NCBI GenBank assembly: GCA_037447655.1 | Contig: JBBHKE010002092.1 | Span: 279,379-343,378, forward strand | From: Zygnema cylindricum | Lineage: Eukaryota > Streptophyta > Zygnematophyceae > Zygnematales > Zygnemataceae | Reading direction: 5' to 3' | DNA: 64,000 bases | Shown here: in pieces, positions 12,040-25,029 of the stretch | Numbering within the stretch: the stretch's first letter is position 1 | How the letters are laid out: each line of letters begins with the position of its first letter | Notes under the pieces: model-generated | Seen by the model: the letters and a program-made list of their open reading frames with translations, nothing else | Told to the model about the DNA's origin: nothing | Database searches by the model: none | Position numbers and translations under genes: made by a program

Positions 12040-13210
12040 TGTTGATATTTGAGTATTTTTTAGGTGAGTATAACGATAGAAAAAGAACAGAGGCAGTCTG
12101 CCTTTGACTCCCTTATCCAAGCCCCTATACTTGTTGTAGTCACTGAAGGCTTGATAGGGAGCTAGAGTCATGGCTACCTCAATTCTCTATAAAGACAGGT
12201 AGTATAAATTAAGTAATTTCATCAAAAGGATTGACGGACGTAGGATTTGATCTTAGTACCTGCCGTCTGTCAAAGTAGTCGTTAGCTCTAGCCGTTAAGT
12301 CTAGGAAGAGTGCTAAAATATGTAAGAATTGACAAATATTTAAATAGCTACACGTAGACTTGTTCGTTTAACGGGAAATAGATACGTAGTACATGGATAC
12401 ATTTTTAGATAATACAGAGTACGGTTTTATATGAAACTGATACCGCGCATTTGTTTTCATCGCGAAACAAATACTGCGTTTCTATTTTCAACGGCTAGAA
12501 TTATAGGCGGTTTTGATCGGACAGCCACGATAGGCGCCGCGATCACATAATAAGTGCATTTGGCGTTTTACGATCATCGCCACGTCAAGTGACACGTGGC
12601 ATGATAACATTGGATTGCGGCAACTTCGGAGATTATGGGAACAAATCTGGATATGACATGTGTTGACATTTTGGCCATGTCGTACGATTGCCGTACAAAA
12701 GTACATCGGCACCTGTACTATTCTGTACGACACATAAATTAATTGGTGCCGTACGTCAGTAGATAGAGTCTTAGAGGAGAGATAGGACTTAGAAATTTTG
12801 GGTAGGTAGCTGCCTCTCCCAGAGAGCATCTTGTATAAAAGGCAAACTTTGGCCAGCCATAACTATCAATTAACTCGACCATTTTAAGTGATTATTTTTG
12901 CTGCGGACTCAAGGGAGTCCACGCTACACAAGGGTGTAGTAGGTTAGAGTTTTTGTCTGCCAAAGTGGTTGAATTTATAAGGGAAAGTCAAAATGGGTGA
13001 ATGTGTTCAAATAACATATTCTAACTTCGCATTATGTGGTGGAACTGAGCACACAGAAAGTGTTATTTCACAAGGGTGAAGCTATATTCGGGTTTTGATT
13101 GTCAAAGGGTCAGTCAATTAGGTTTGTATCAAGCTAGAAGTCGACACTATCTAGATTAGCTTCTTTTGGATCTGCCTACTTTGAGGGCCAATGGAGGTCT
13201 CAGATTTTCA
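12040..13210 (+). mobile_element. Solo LTR (C/D-like lineage) inside the B LTR
   Basis: It begins TGTTGATATTTGAG and ends GATTTTCA, and contains the lineage landmarks GGCAGTCTGCC, GCTAGAGTCATGGCTACCTC, ACGTCAGTAGATAGAG and ACTCAAGGGAGTCC in order. No internal region is attached, so it is a solo LTR formed by LTR-LTR recombination. Removing it rejoins the two halves of the B LTR without loss; a 5-bp target duplication is not clear. Its own gag ATG lies at 13191. Confidence 0.8.
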
Positions 13211-14194
13211 CTGTATGTAATACTTACCTTTAATAGTGTTACAGTAGCAAAAGTACAATAGAGTGTGTTGTACATCTGCTAGTTTTACAGATTCGCGTCG
13301 ACACGCATCACGGAGGAGACAATTAGAATCGCCAGATCGAACGAACGGAATGTGATCCAGATACCTTGGAAAATATATGATACAATGATTTCGGAGTCAT
13401 ATGGATATCTTGGAAATATACGGTACGGAACATTTCTATGATCATTAAATGGAAACTTCTGGATATTTCGGAAATGTGTTGTACGATAGGATTTATGATC
13501 ATTAATTTCGAGTGGTGTCGACAGACACGATTCACCTAGGACCACAAGCATGATTCACGTGGGATGCAAGTGACGAGGCGTGATTTACGTGGGACCACAA
13601 GTGACGAGGCGTGATTCACGTAGGACCACAAGTGACGAAGCACTCAAATGCTTTGTACTACATTACGGCAGTCGACTTGACTTTAGCGACTACCTTGACT
13701 AAGCACTTTGAACATTTTGTACGATTCGCCATCTAAAAATATTTGAATAACATTTTTTTGTAATTTAGTGTAATAAAAATTAGTGTTTCATTAATTAGGT
13801 TTTTGGAAAATAATAATTAGGTTTTTTGAGGTACTTACGGTACAGTAAAGTACAGGCTGGATACTTTGTCGCTTGTCAAGATAGTTCCGTAGTACAGTCA
13901 CCCGAATTAGTGTGACCAGTAGATACTCACTGTGAGTATATAGATTAGGACTTAGCCAATTTTGTATCATCCAGTTTTGGGAATATAATTTTCTAAGGAC
14001 GGTTTTTGGGAAAATTCCAAACATCATATCTTGTGGTTTACTCAGTCATATGGGCTGCAATTTCAAGAATTGTCAGTTTACTTTATTATGTATCACACTG
14101 GAAAATTTGAGGCATATTGACCTTCTCAGTCATATTTTGTGTCAGTTCAAAGTTGGCTGTTGAGTAGGTTCTTTGATAGTTTCTGTTTTTTTTC

Positions 14195-17100
14195 ATGTCT
14201 ACATCCACTACTACTGATGGTTCTTCTCCTGCAACGGTGGTTGTAGAAAAATAGGTTATGGGCCTTTCGTCAAGAATTCCTATCTTGAAAGGCAAAAAAA
14301 ATGCGTACAGGGCGGCGATGGTTGAATCGTCGTTTGAATCTGTTGACTTATTAGTTGTCTTGGATGGCTCCCTTGATGAAAAAAATCCAACATGGGCGAA
14401 AAAGAATTCTATGGCAAGGAACGATCTAACTCTTTCTATTTGAGAAAGTTTAGTCATGTCTCGAATGAGAATGAAGAAGGCGAGCGAGATTTGGACATCA
14501 CTAAAATTCGCTTTTGAGAAAGCGAATGTTCAAGAGGAGCTCTTGGTGGATGGAAAAATTTGGGGATACATATTAACTCGGGGAACTATGGTAAAGTATA
14601 ATGAAAATTTTTGTGCACTCATTGATGCTCACTCTTCTGCTGGGGGGTCATTTCCTGAGTTTCAACAGGCAGCTCTGCTTATTAGAGGTCTCCCTAGTAG
14701 TTTAAAGGGTGTGTCTGTTCAATTAAAGAGTCATGATAAAGCTAGCTGGTCATTTCAGTTAGTGTATAATCTTATATTGGAGGAAGAGAATAATATTTAA
14801 CTCCTTGAAGTAGAAGGAAAAATTGAAGCATTTACTACAGACTTTGACAAAAGAAATCAGATTTATCAGAACATGAGTCAGTTTAACTAGAATCAGAATG
14901 AGTTTAATCGGTTTAATCTGAGGCAGAATAGGCCATCTTCTACTACTTGTTTTAATTTTTCTGAGAAGGGTCATGGATACAAGTACTGTCCTAAACTGAA
15001 AAAGGCTAATGAGACAAGTCTATACAGGCCATGTTCGCAACAAAGCCAGTATCACAAAGGTTTTTCTGGAAATCCTTCCCGTGGAAATGCTCTTTTCTCA
15101 GCTTTTGCAACTGATGCAAATTATTCCCCAAGCTTCAAGGAGCAAGACGAGTCAGAGTTGATTGCTATGGCGTCAACCATGGAGGGTCTAAAAGATGCAG
15201 GATGGATCATGGACACCGGAGCGTCCTCCCACATGTGCTGGAACAAGGCGACTTTTACAAATCTGCAACAAATATCTCTAAAGAGTATCTAATACGTTTG
15301 TGGCATGAGTGTTCAAACCTCAGCTCATGGTGATGTATCTTATATGGTAGATGTGGGGGGAAAATCCGTAGAAAGAACCTTTCACAATGTTTTGTATGTT
15401 CCAGACTTAAAGAAGAATCGTTTTTCCACATCATTAGTGGAGATCAAAAGCTTTGAAGTTGTTATGAAAAGAGGGAGATAAGTTGTTAGCAAGAAAGGGA
15501 AAGTAGCACTAACACAAACTAGAGATGGTAGCAAAATGTACCGGATGGACATGGCTAAATATAAAGAAAATGATGTTCTCCACTTTAGTGTCCAATCTGA
15601 CAATGAGTTGTGGCATAATAAATTAGGACATTGAATTATGATAGTCTTAAGAAAATGGTGAATTCGGGAAATGTTTAGGGAGTTTTTATCAATTCGCATC
15701 ATATAAAATCATGTGATGGTTGTTCACTTGGAAAGATTCACAAATTGCCATTTCCACAAAAAACAAACCACAGATCAGAGAAAGTTTTGCAGCTAATACA
15801 TTCTGATGTTCTCGGTTCTTCACAAGTTGCTTCAGCTGGAGGCGTCCACAATATGGTTATCTTCACAAATGACTACTCGAGGTAAACCAAAGTCTACTTC
15901 ATGATACATAAGAGTGAAGTGTTTACTTACTTCAAACATTACAAAGCATGGGCGGAAAAGCTTCATGGAGTTTCAATCTTGGCGCTGAGATCGAACAATG
16001 AGGGAAAATATACATCAAGGGAATTCGAGGAGTTTCTCCTTCAAGAAGGAGTCAGTCAAAATTTTACTGTTCCATATACTTTGGAACAAAATGGTGTTTC
16101 TGGAAGATTAAATAGGACACTGACAGAAAGTACTCGGTCCATGCTTGCAGATAAAGGGCTAGATTTGAAATTTTGGGTTGAAACACTTAACTGTGTTGTT
16201 TATATTAAGAACAGAATTGCTTGTAGATCTGTTAGTCCTACACCTTATGAGCTTTGGACAAGAGAGAAACCTGATGTTAGTCACTTTCAAATCTTTGGCA
16301 GCAAGTCTTTTATTCTAGATGCTTCACAAGATAGATGGAAAATGGAGGCTTAAGGCTTACCCCGAATTTTAATGGGGTATCATGATAATGCAAAAGGTTA
16401 TAGAGTTTTTGTATTTTAGAATCAGAAAGTGATTATTTCTAGGAATATTCAAATTAAGGATGAGCTGGATTCGGTTGACTTATTTAAACTGCTAGACCAA
16501 CCCGCAAAGGAATAACATGAGTATGTCATTTTTCACCATACGCAGCGAAATTCTTTCCACCGCCAAGTGAGACTGCTATTCCTTCAGTCCCAGTTGTGCC
16601 TTCACAAGATGTTTAACCCCAAGTTCCAACTCAGACGGAACAAACTATTACACCGGCACAACCACCATAGGTCGTGGCTCAGTCAAGGCAGTCTAATCCG
16701 AGGTTGCCAACGATTTGAGCCTTTGAAATTCCGGGGGGGAAGAGATCAAGCAGCCGTCAGCAAACAAACTCTCACTTTGCTTTTTTTGCAGCTACAGAGG
16801 AGCCTCTAACAATTCAGGAGGCCTTTTCATCACCTGGGAGAAATCAGAAGATCAAGGCGGCAAACGATGAAATGAAGTCTTTTATGGAGGCACAAAAATG
16901 GGAGTTGGTGGATCTTCCTCCGGGTTGATAAGCCATCGGCAGCAAATGGGTATTCAAGGTGAAGTTTAACCCAGACAACACCATTAAAAGGTATAAGGAC
17001 AGACTATCGGCCAAGGGGTATAATCAAAAAGAAAGTATTGATTTTGAAAAAACCTTCTCTCCAGTTGTTAGATTTCCTGCTGTCAAAATTTTGCTAAGTC

Positions 17101-18350
17101 TAGCGGCTATAGAGAATATGGAAATACAGCAAATGGATGTTAAAATTACTTTCTTGCATGGAGAGTCAAAAGAGACCATTTACATGAAACAACCTGAAAT
17201 GTATGTAGAAAGAGGAAAGGAGGAATAGATGTGTAAACTGATGAAATCTTTGTATGGGCTGAAACAAGGCCCCGGACAATAGAATTTGAAGTTAAATGAG
17301 TTTTTGACTGGGCTGGGTATTAAGATTATTAGCTCAGATCATTCTGTATATGTTTTACAAGGGGGGGATGGTATAATTTACATTGCGGTACATGTGGATG
17401 ATATATTATTAATAAGTAAGTCAATGGATGAAATAAATCGTATTAAAGCGGCTTTAAAGTCCAGGTTTGAGATGAAGGACCTCGGTGAAGCCAAGTATAT
17501 TTTAGGTAAACAATTGGAAAGAGATAGAATCAAAAGGTTACTTGTGTTGACTCTGAAAAAAGCAATAGGTGACATGCTAGAAAGATTTGAAATAAAAGAT
17601 GCGAAAGGATCCGTAACTCCCATGGAATTCAGGCATAAATCGGAAGGAATTGATACAAATCCAGACATAGCGGTTGGTGGGAGTCTAAGGACAAGAGAGG
17701 AAGAGTTTATGGATTTAAAGCCATACAGACAGGTAGTCAGAAGTCTTATATTTTTTATAAATTGTACGAGACCCGATATTGCAGTAGCTATGGGAGTCTT
17801 AAGTAGAAGTTTGCAAAATCCTAAAAGGGCAGACTAGGAAGCATCGAAAAGGGTGTTGAGATATCTTGCACGTACTCCAAATCTTAAGTTTGTACTCGGA
17901 GGAGAAGAGGTAAAAATACAGACGTGGAGCGATGCTAGCTATGGGGACATGCCAAGCCAGAAATCTACAACCGGTTTTGTGCTTAAGATTGGAGATGGAA
18001 CTTGTTGCTATAGTAGCAAATTACAAAAGGTTACTGCTCAATCCACAATGGAGTCTGAATACATGGCAGCAGCTTCGGCCCTCAAAGAGTTCCTATGGGT
18101 CAAGTCTATTCTACAGGAACTTGGGTACATGCAAACAGGTCCTCAATCTATTTGGTGTGACAACCTGGCAGCCATTGCCATTGCCTCCAACCCCAACGAT
18201 CATTTTAAAAGCAAACACATGGATGTTAGACTTCACTTTGCCAGGGAAAAAGTACTTGCAAAAATCATATAGTTGTGTTATTTACCGGATGAGAAGATGG
18301 TGGTTGACATGTTAACCAAAGCCCTTCCTGCTCGTAAATTGTAGTTTTGG
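14195..18350 (+). pseudogene. Copia gag-pol pseudogene, element B
   Basis: Order of domains: Gag from an ATG at 14195 inside the LTR; a degenerate zinc knuckle at about 14950; protease with DTGASSHMC at about 15210; integrase with the conserved HKL-type finger region at about 15610-15760 and a core through 16350; reverse transcriptase about 16900-17830 with VDDILL near 17395; RNase H 17850-18330. Numerous stops and frameshifts break it, including TAG exactly at the LTR/PBS junction (14252-14254). It belongs to the copia domain order (protease-integrase-RT-RNase H). It is dead, and its Gag differs clearly from that of C, E and G. Confidence 0.88.
14254..14268 (+). other. Primer binding site of element B (tRNA-iMet anticodon arm)
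   Basis: The first 11 bases after the LTR, GGTTATGGGCC, are complementary to the anticodon arm of plant initiator tRNA-Met; the following TTTC no longer matches. The PBS touches the LTR with no spacer. Confidence 0.7.
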
Positions 18351-18400
18351 TGAGAGGCTGTTAGACTAAGTGAATAATTGAGTCTAAAGATTTAGGGGAG

Positions 18401-19512
18401 TGTTAAGATTTGAAATCTTAAGTTCAGTAAATAGAAGAGACCAAAAAGACTAAGAATATTTTCTAAGTAGTTGTATGTAATACTTACGTTTATTAGTGTT
18501 ATAATAGCAAAAGTACAGTAGAGGGTATTGTACATCTGCTAGTTTTACGGAATACTGTCGACACACATCACAGAGGAGACAATTAGAATCGCCAGATCAA
18601 ACGGACGCAATCTGATGTAGATACCTTGGAAAATATATGGTACAACAATTTTTGGAGTCAAACGGATATCTTGGAAATATATGGTACGGATCATTTCTAT
18701 GATCATTAAATGGAAACTTCTGGATATTTCGGAAATAAGTTGTACAATACGATTTATGATCATTGATTTCGAGTGGTGTCGACGGACGCGATTCACTTGG
18801 GACCACAAGCATGATTCACGTGGGACCGCAAGTGACGAGGCGTGATTTACGTGGGACCACAAATGACGAGGCGTGATTCACGTAGGACCACAAGTGACGA
18901 AACACTCAAATGCTTTGTACTACATTACGTCAGTCGACTTGACTTTAGCGACTACCTTGACTAAGCACCTTGAACATTTTGTACGATTCGCCATCTAAAA
19001 ATATTTGAATAACATTTTTTTGTAATTTAGTGTAATAAAAATTAGTGTTTCATTAATTAGGTTTTTGGGAAATAATAGTTAGGTTTTTTGAGGTACTTAC
19101 GGTACAGTAAAGTACAGGCTGGATACTTTGTCGTTAGTCATGATAGTTCTGTAGTACAGTCACCCAAATTAGTGTGACCAGTAGATACTCACTGTGAGTA
19201 TATAGATTAGGACTTAGCCAATTTTGTATCATCCAGTTTTGGGAATATGATTTTCTAAGGGCAGTTTTTGGGAAAATTCCAAACATCATATCTTGTGGTT
19301 TACTTAGTCATATAGGCTGCAATTTCAAGAATTGTCAGTTTGCTTTATTTTGTATCACTGTGGAAAATTTGAGGCATATTGAATTTCTGAGTCATATTTT
19401 GTGTCAGTTCAAAGTTGGCTGTTGAGTAGGTATTTTGATAGTTTCTGTTGTTTTTCATATCTACTTCTACTACTACTGTTGGTCCTCCTCCTGCAACGGT
19501 GGTTGTAGAACA
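18401..19512 (+). mobile_element. 3' LTR of element B
   Basis: It follows the purine tract TTTAGGGGAG, begins TGTTAAGATTTGAAATC and ends at about GTAGAACA. It matches the split left LTR along its length, including the shared gag start region near the end (the ATG is ATA here, at about 19458). Confidence 0.85.
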
Positions 19513-19629
19513 AAAGAAATGTCCATGAAATTTTTACAAACGATATCGTTAAAGCAACAAAAATTGGTTTTTTGTCGTACCCTCCGTATTAAGGCAATGG
19601 TACAATATTGTAATCAATAATTTACAAAC

Positions 19630-20679
19630 TATAGAAACTAATGGTTTTTTAAGTATTTTCTAGGTCTGAAAAAAAATAAAGAAGCCGAGGCAGTCTATCT
19701 CTAACTTCTCTCTCCAACCCTCAAACTTGTCGCAGTCACTGAGAAATTGGAGAGGAAGCTAGAGCCATGGCTACCTAGGCCATCCTGAGGTTTACGGGAA
19801 ATTTATAGTAGTTAGGGTTTATTTATTTAAAAAGAATGTGCCGGCGACAGGAATTGATCCTTGTACCTACTGGCCGGCAGACAGGAAATAGCCGGTAGCC
19901 TTAGCCGTTAAGTCTAGGATTAATGATACGTAGTATATAGTTTGATAATTAATTAAATATGTATACGTACGATTATTCATTTAACTAAAATAGATTACGG
20001 GATACATAGATCCAGTAATATATAAAGTACGGATTACGGTACGGCCTAAAAATCAATACCGCGCATTTGTTTCGTAAGTGAAACAAATACCGCACATGTA
20101 TTTATTACGGCTACGATTAAATTAGATTCTAATCGGACGGCCGCAATTAGCGTCGAGATCGCGGAGGAAGATTTCGGCGGTTTGTGGCCATCGCCACATC
20201 GGATGACGCGTGGCGAAATAACGTTGGATCGTGGAATCTCCGAAGATTATGGCATCGAATCCGAATATGACATGTGTCGACATTTAGGCCATGTCGTACA
20301 ATGTCTGTACCTAAAGTACACCGGCAGCTGTACTTTTACGTACGGAACTCAATTTTGATTGGTTCCGTACATCAGTAGATAGAGTCTGTGAGAGAGATGG
20401 GACTTAGAAAAATTAGAAGATAGGACCCTCCCTCCCAGAGAGCTTCTGTACAAAAGGTCAGCTTTGACCCTCCATAACTTACTGCTCAGGGGAGCAAATT
20501 CAGAGATTCTTTTTGCTATTGACTCAGGGGAGTCTTGCCTTCACAAGGGTGCAGGTGGTCAGGGTTTTTGTCTGCCAGGGTGGCAGTTATATTTGCTGAA
20601 ATACAAAGAGGTCACGATTATCCTAGAGGTTTCTTGGAAGCTGTCTACACTGAGGACTTATGGAGGTCTTAGAGTTTCA
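19630..20679 (+). repeat. 5' LTR of element C
   Basis: It runs from TATAGAAACTAATGG to GAGTTTCA. It would contain the promoter and polyadenylation signals of the element; I see no unambiguous TATA box. The last 20 bases carry the gag start codon (20660-20662). An antisense tRNA-like stretch lies at about 19840-19915. Confidence 0.92.
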
Positions 20680-23600
20680 GGTTATGGGCCAACCCTCTAG
20701 GGTACTAATCTTTAATGGAACTGGCTTCATATACTGGGAAAGTATGATGATAGAAGCTCTATGCGAAAAAAGATTTTGGGGGATAGTGAGTGGACGGTTG
20801 GAGCGTCCATCAGGTCTCGGAATTCCTCCAGGGTTTGGAGGAACCAGATTCACCAGGAAAGAGGATCCACCTTCAACGGAGGAAACAAAAGAAGGAGAGG
20901 TGGTGGACAAAGGAAAGGAGAAGGAGACGACCACACTAATAGCAACTGGTTCGACATTCATGTCACCTATTCCGAGGAATGAGGAGAATGATACTGAAAC
21001 CTGGGACTTCAATATTATGGCGGCAAAGCACTTCATCCTACGCCATCTCACTCAAGGACTTGCATGTCCTCATTTGCAGGTAGAAAGGGCATCCGATCTT
21101 TGGATGGCTCTCATAGAGATGTACCGAAGTGGTACGATTCAACAACAACAGTTGGCTGATCAAAGATGGTTAAGGAGTATGTATACAAAGGGGGAAATAT
21201 GTTGGATTTTTGCAATGAGCTTGCTACACTCTTCATGGAGCTAGAGAGTGCGGGAAAAGATTTTAGTGAAAAAGAAAAGGTTAACTGTTTACTAATGAAG
21301 TTACCTGATGAGTTCGTGAACATATTTTACCATGTGCAGGACTTGCCTGACTCAAGGTGGATATGGAACTCAGTGGTAGGGATGATTCTCGTTCTAGAGA
21401 ATACAATTGAGATCCGAAGGGGAGGAAAGAGTGGCCAAGCCTTGGCAAAAGCGACTGATTGGAGGAACAGGAATTCCCGAAAACCGGTCGGAAACTATGG
21501 GGGTAAGGAGCAGAAAAAACAGTCCGATGAGTTTGAACCAAGGGCTCCCAAAGGTTTATGTCATTTTTGTAAGAAACCGGGGCACTATATGGCAGAGTGC
21601 ACTAAGCTAACCGAGCTTCGGTTAAAGGAGGGGCAGACCGGTGGTACCCCGAGAGGAAAGAAAAAGGCCCTTGTCACACAGGTACTTGAGGCGGAATCCG
21701 AGGACGAGGACGATGAGCTTCTTTTGGATGAGGAGTTGGAGGCGAAAAATGAAGTCGAAATTCCACGAAGGCAGAAATGTGCATACGGTGGATTGAAAGG
21801 TGAAGCAGGCTGGATTGTAGATTCAGGTGCCTCCATGCACATGTGTAAGGATTGACACCTGTTCACTAAGATAAGAAAGATTCCCACCGTAGAGATAGAG
21901 TACGGGGATGGGAGGATAGTCACCACTACTCTTGTAGGATCGGTAGATCTGAAAGTGTTAGTAGAAGGAAAGACATCCATATTAACATTCTCCGATGTAT
22001 TGTTTATTCCGGAGCTGAACAAAAATCTTATCTTTACATCAGTATTAGATGATAAGGGTTTTTTCACTAGCACTAGGGAAGGAGTCTTTACTGCTAGTTT
22101 TGAGGAGGATGTCTATTTCATTGCTGAGAAAGGTAGCCATGGGATGTTTAGGCTGATCTTAAGTAATGAAAAGAAGAAACTTTATTATGCTGGTGTTCAT
22201 GATATTATGATGTGGCATAAGAGGCTTGGGTATGTGAATCTAGATAAGTTAAGAGAGATGAAAAAGATGGGAGTGGTGGAAGGGATTCAGTTCAGTGAGA
22301 GTGATAATATAAGTGATTGTAGTGGATGTGCTCAAGGTAAAGCACACAGATTACCCTTTCCTAAATCAGCCACTTATAAGGGAGAAAAAATTCTAGATCT
22401 AGTACACACAGATATTTGGGGACCGGCTAAAGTGCCCTCACCGAGGGGAAGAGATTTATGATGAGTATAACTGATGATTGGTCTCGGTATTCCTGGGTAT
22501 ATTTTTTGAAAAACAAGTCCGAAGCTGAGGATTGTTTTAGACAATATAAAGCATGGAGCAAAAACTCCATGAAACTCCAATCAAGAGAGTAAGGAGTGAC
22601 AATGGTGGAGAGTATACTTCTAACCAGTTTGAGGATTTTCTGAGGGAAGATGGGGTTCAACACCAAAAGACAGTTCCAGAAAATCCGGAACAGAATGGGG
22701 TAGCTGAAAGGTAAAATAGAACACTAAGTGATAGTGCTAGAAGTATGTTGTCAGATAAAAAGATACGAAAAAGGTTTTGGGCAGAAGCAATGAACTATGC
22801 TAATTACCTCAAGAATAGAGTTCTTACTTCAGCTATAAAAGATCAAACACCTTATGAGAGATGGACAGGCCGGAAACCAGACATATCTCACTTAAAGGTT
22901 TTCGGCAATCAAGTGTTCAGTCTAGATACTGATCCGTCCAATTGGAAGCTAGATCCTAAAGGAAAACCGGGATACTTATTAGGATATGATGAAGATGTTA
23001 AAGGATATAGAGTTTATGATCTAAAAAAGGAAGATATAATCTTAGTAAATCATCTAGTAGTTATGGATGAAGGAAAGTCTGTGGATCCCTTCAAATATAC
23101 GAAGTCAGTAAAAATCAGATTTGAGTCAGAAAATTCCGATGACTTTGAGCTTCCTAACTATCCAGGTTTTAGAGAAGATGACATTCTTGCAGGAACAAAT
23201 CAGACCGAAAAGGACTCGGCTGTGGAAACTCCAGTGACAACTCTACTCGAAGCGGAAGACGTGGTGTAAATTGATTCGGAATCAAGGGATAGGGGAGAAG
23301 CCGAGTTTGTTCGAAAGAATCCACGAGAACCATCTATTCCGGCCTCAGATTTTGAGGGGGGGAGGAGAAGTAGCAAAAGATGCAAGAAAAACAGGTTAAT
23401 AACAAGGTAACTAAACTATCTCATCAAGATGAACCTCAAACTTATGGAGAGGCGATGACTTGTCCAGAAAGAAACCGGTGGAAGACAACCATCAATGAGG
23501 AGATGGCTTGAATCATGGTAGCTGATACTTGGGAGCTGGTGGACTGTCCACCTAACCGAAAACCAATCGGTTGTAAGTGGGTTTTCAAATTAAAACTAAA

Positions 23601-25016
23601 CCCAGATAACACAATCGAGCGCTACAAGGCCAGATTTGTGGCAAAGGGATTTACACAAAAGGAAGGAAATGACTACGAGGAAACATTTGCCCCGGTGGTC
23701 AGATTTCCCTCCGTCCGCATACTTCTCAATTTAGCAGCAGCGGAAGACATGGAAGTGCATCAGATGGACATCAAGACAGCCTTTTTGCATGGAGAATTGG
23801 AAGAGGAGATCTTCATGCGACAACCCGAAGGTTTTGTGGAGGAAAGAGAGGAGAGTAAGGTATACCGGCTGATTAAATCTCTTTATGGTTTGAAACATGC
23901 ACCTCGACAATGGAATAAGAAGCTAGATGAGTTTCTTACCGGTCTGGGATATATTCGGATCAGCTCAGATCACTCAATCTATGTTTTCGAAGATGAGGAA
24001 GGTTTTATACTTATTGCAATTTATGTTGATGATTTGCTTGTTTTAACTAAATCAATGGAAAAAATTAACAAACTGAAAACCGATCTTAAGGGGGGATTTG
24101 AAATGAAAGATATGGGAGAAGCAAGATATATTTTGGGAATTCAAGTAGAGAGAGACCGAAAAAGGAAAATTATAAAACTGACTCAAAAGGAAGCAAAAGG
24201 GAACATGCTTGACAAATTTCCAATGGATAAAGCTAATAGTTGTACAACTCCAATGGAGTTGAAGAAGGGAAGTGAGGGGAGTGAGGAAGAAGGAGTCATA
24301 GTCTTAGACGAGGAATTATCTCCTGATGAACAGAAGTTCATGCAGAGTATTCCTTACAGGCAAGTAGTGGGAAGTCTAATCTATTTTATGAATTGTACCC
24401 GGCCGGATTTAGCTGCAGCTGTAGGAGTGCTGAGTAGAAGTCTAAATGCTCCCACTAAGAAGGATTGGGAGGCAGCTAAAAGAGTCCTTAGATATTTGGT
24501 AGGAACTAGAGATCTATGGTTGCATTTGGGTGGGGAGAATACTGACATCACTACTTAGAGTGATGCCAGTTATGGTGATGCTTCGATGAGGAGATGCACT
24601 TTTGGATATATATTATATGTGGGTGATGGGGCTTGCTGTTGGAGTAGCAAACAGCAAAAGGTTATTGCTCAGTCCACCATGGAGGCTGAGTACATGGCCT
24701 CTTGCTCTGCTGTAAAAGAATTGATGTGGGTCAAGTCTTTACTGGTGAACTTGGTCATCTTAAGAGTGGTGTGCAGAAAATATTTTGTGATAATCAAGCA
24801 GCAATTGCTATTTCTGCCAATCCTAAACATCATTTTAAAGCAAAACATATGGACATTAGACTCAGCTTTGTTAGAGAGAAAGTAGAAAATAAAATAATCA
24901 GTTTAGAGTACCGACCAGATAGTGAGATGGTAGCAGATATGATGACCAAACCTGTGCCTTCCCCTAAGCTAATTTTTTGCAGGGAGAAGTGTGGTCTGAA
25001 ATTAAGAATTGACTAG
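20660..25016 (+). pseudogene. Copia gag-pol pseudogene, element C
   Basis: Gag starts at ATG 20660 within the LTR. A frameshift lies near 21165. The zinc knuckle CHFCKKPGHYMAEC (CX2CX4HX4C) is at about 21558-21600. The protease site DSGASMHMC is at about 21820-21846, followed by TGA at 21853. Integrase runs about 22200-22960 (finger H...CSGCAQGK, then the DDE core) with a frameshift near 22445 and a stop in AERxNRT. RT is 23515-24555 with YVDDLL at about 24025, closed by TAG at 24556. RNase H follows with a frameshift near 24745, ending in MVADMMTKPVPSPK. All domains are present in copia order, and about seven lesions make it non-functional. Confidence 0.92.
20680..20694 (+). other. Primer binding site of element C (tRNA-iMet anticodon arm)
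   Basis: GGTTATGGGCCAACC follows the LTR directly. It matches the complement of nucleotides about 25-39 of plant initiator tRNA-Met at 14 of 15 positions. It is read in frame as part of Gag. Confidence 0.8.
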
Positions 25017-25029
25017 AAAATAAGGGGAG

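Larger units (their letters stand above)
11969..19512 (+). mobile_element. Ty1/copia element B (decayed, LTR shared with an upstream partial copy)
   Basis: The left LTR is split: 11969-12039 plus 13211-14253 (about 1114 bp in total), with a solo LTR of another lineage between. The internal region is 14254-18400 and the right LTR is 18401-19512 (1112 bp). The near-equal LTR lengths support these limits. The left LTR is preceded by RNase H sequence of a second B copy, giving RNase H-LTR-internal-LTR, the usual product of unequal recombination between tandem or nested copies. No target duplication can be expected on the left. Pol carries many stops. Confidence 0.85.

Noticed and set aside
18472-19510. 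Reading the region after element B as a second B copy with leader and gag start
   Set aside because: The gag start lies inside the LTR of this clade; the PBS at 14254 shows that the shared region is simply the LTR.
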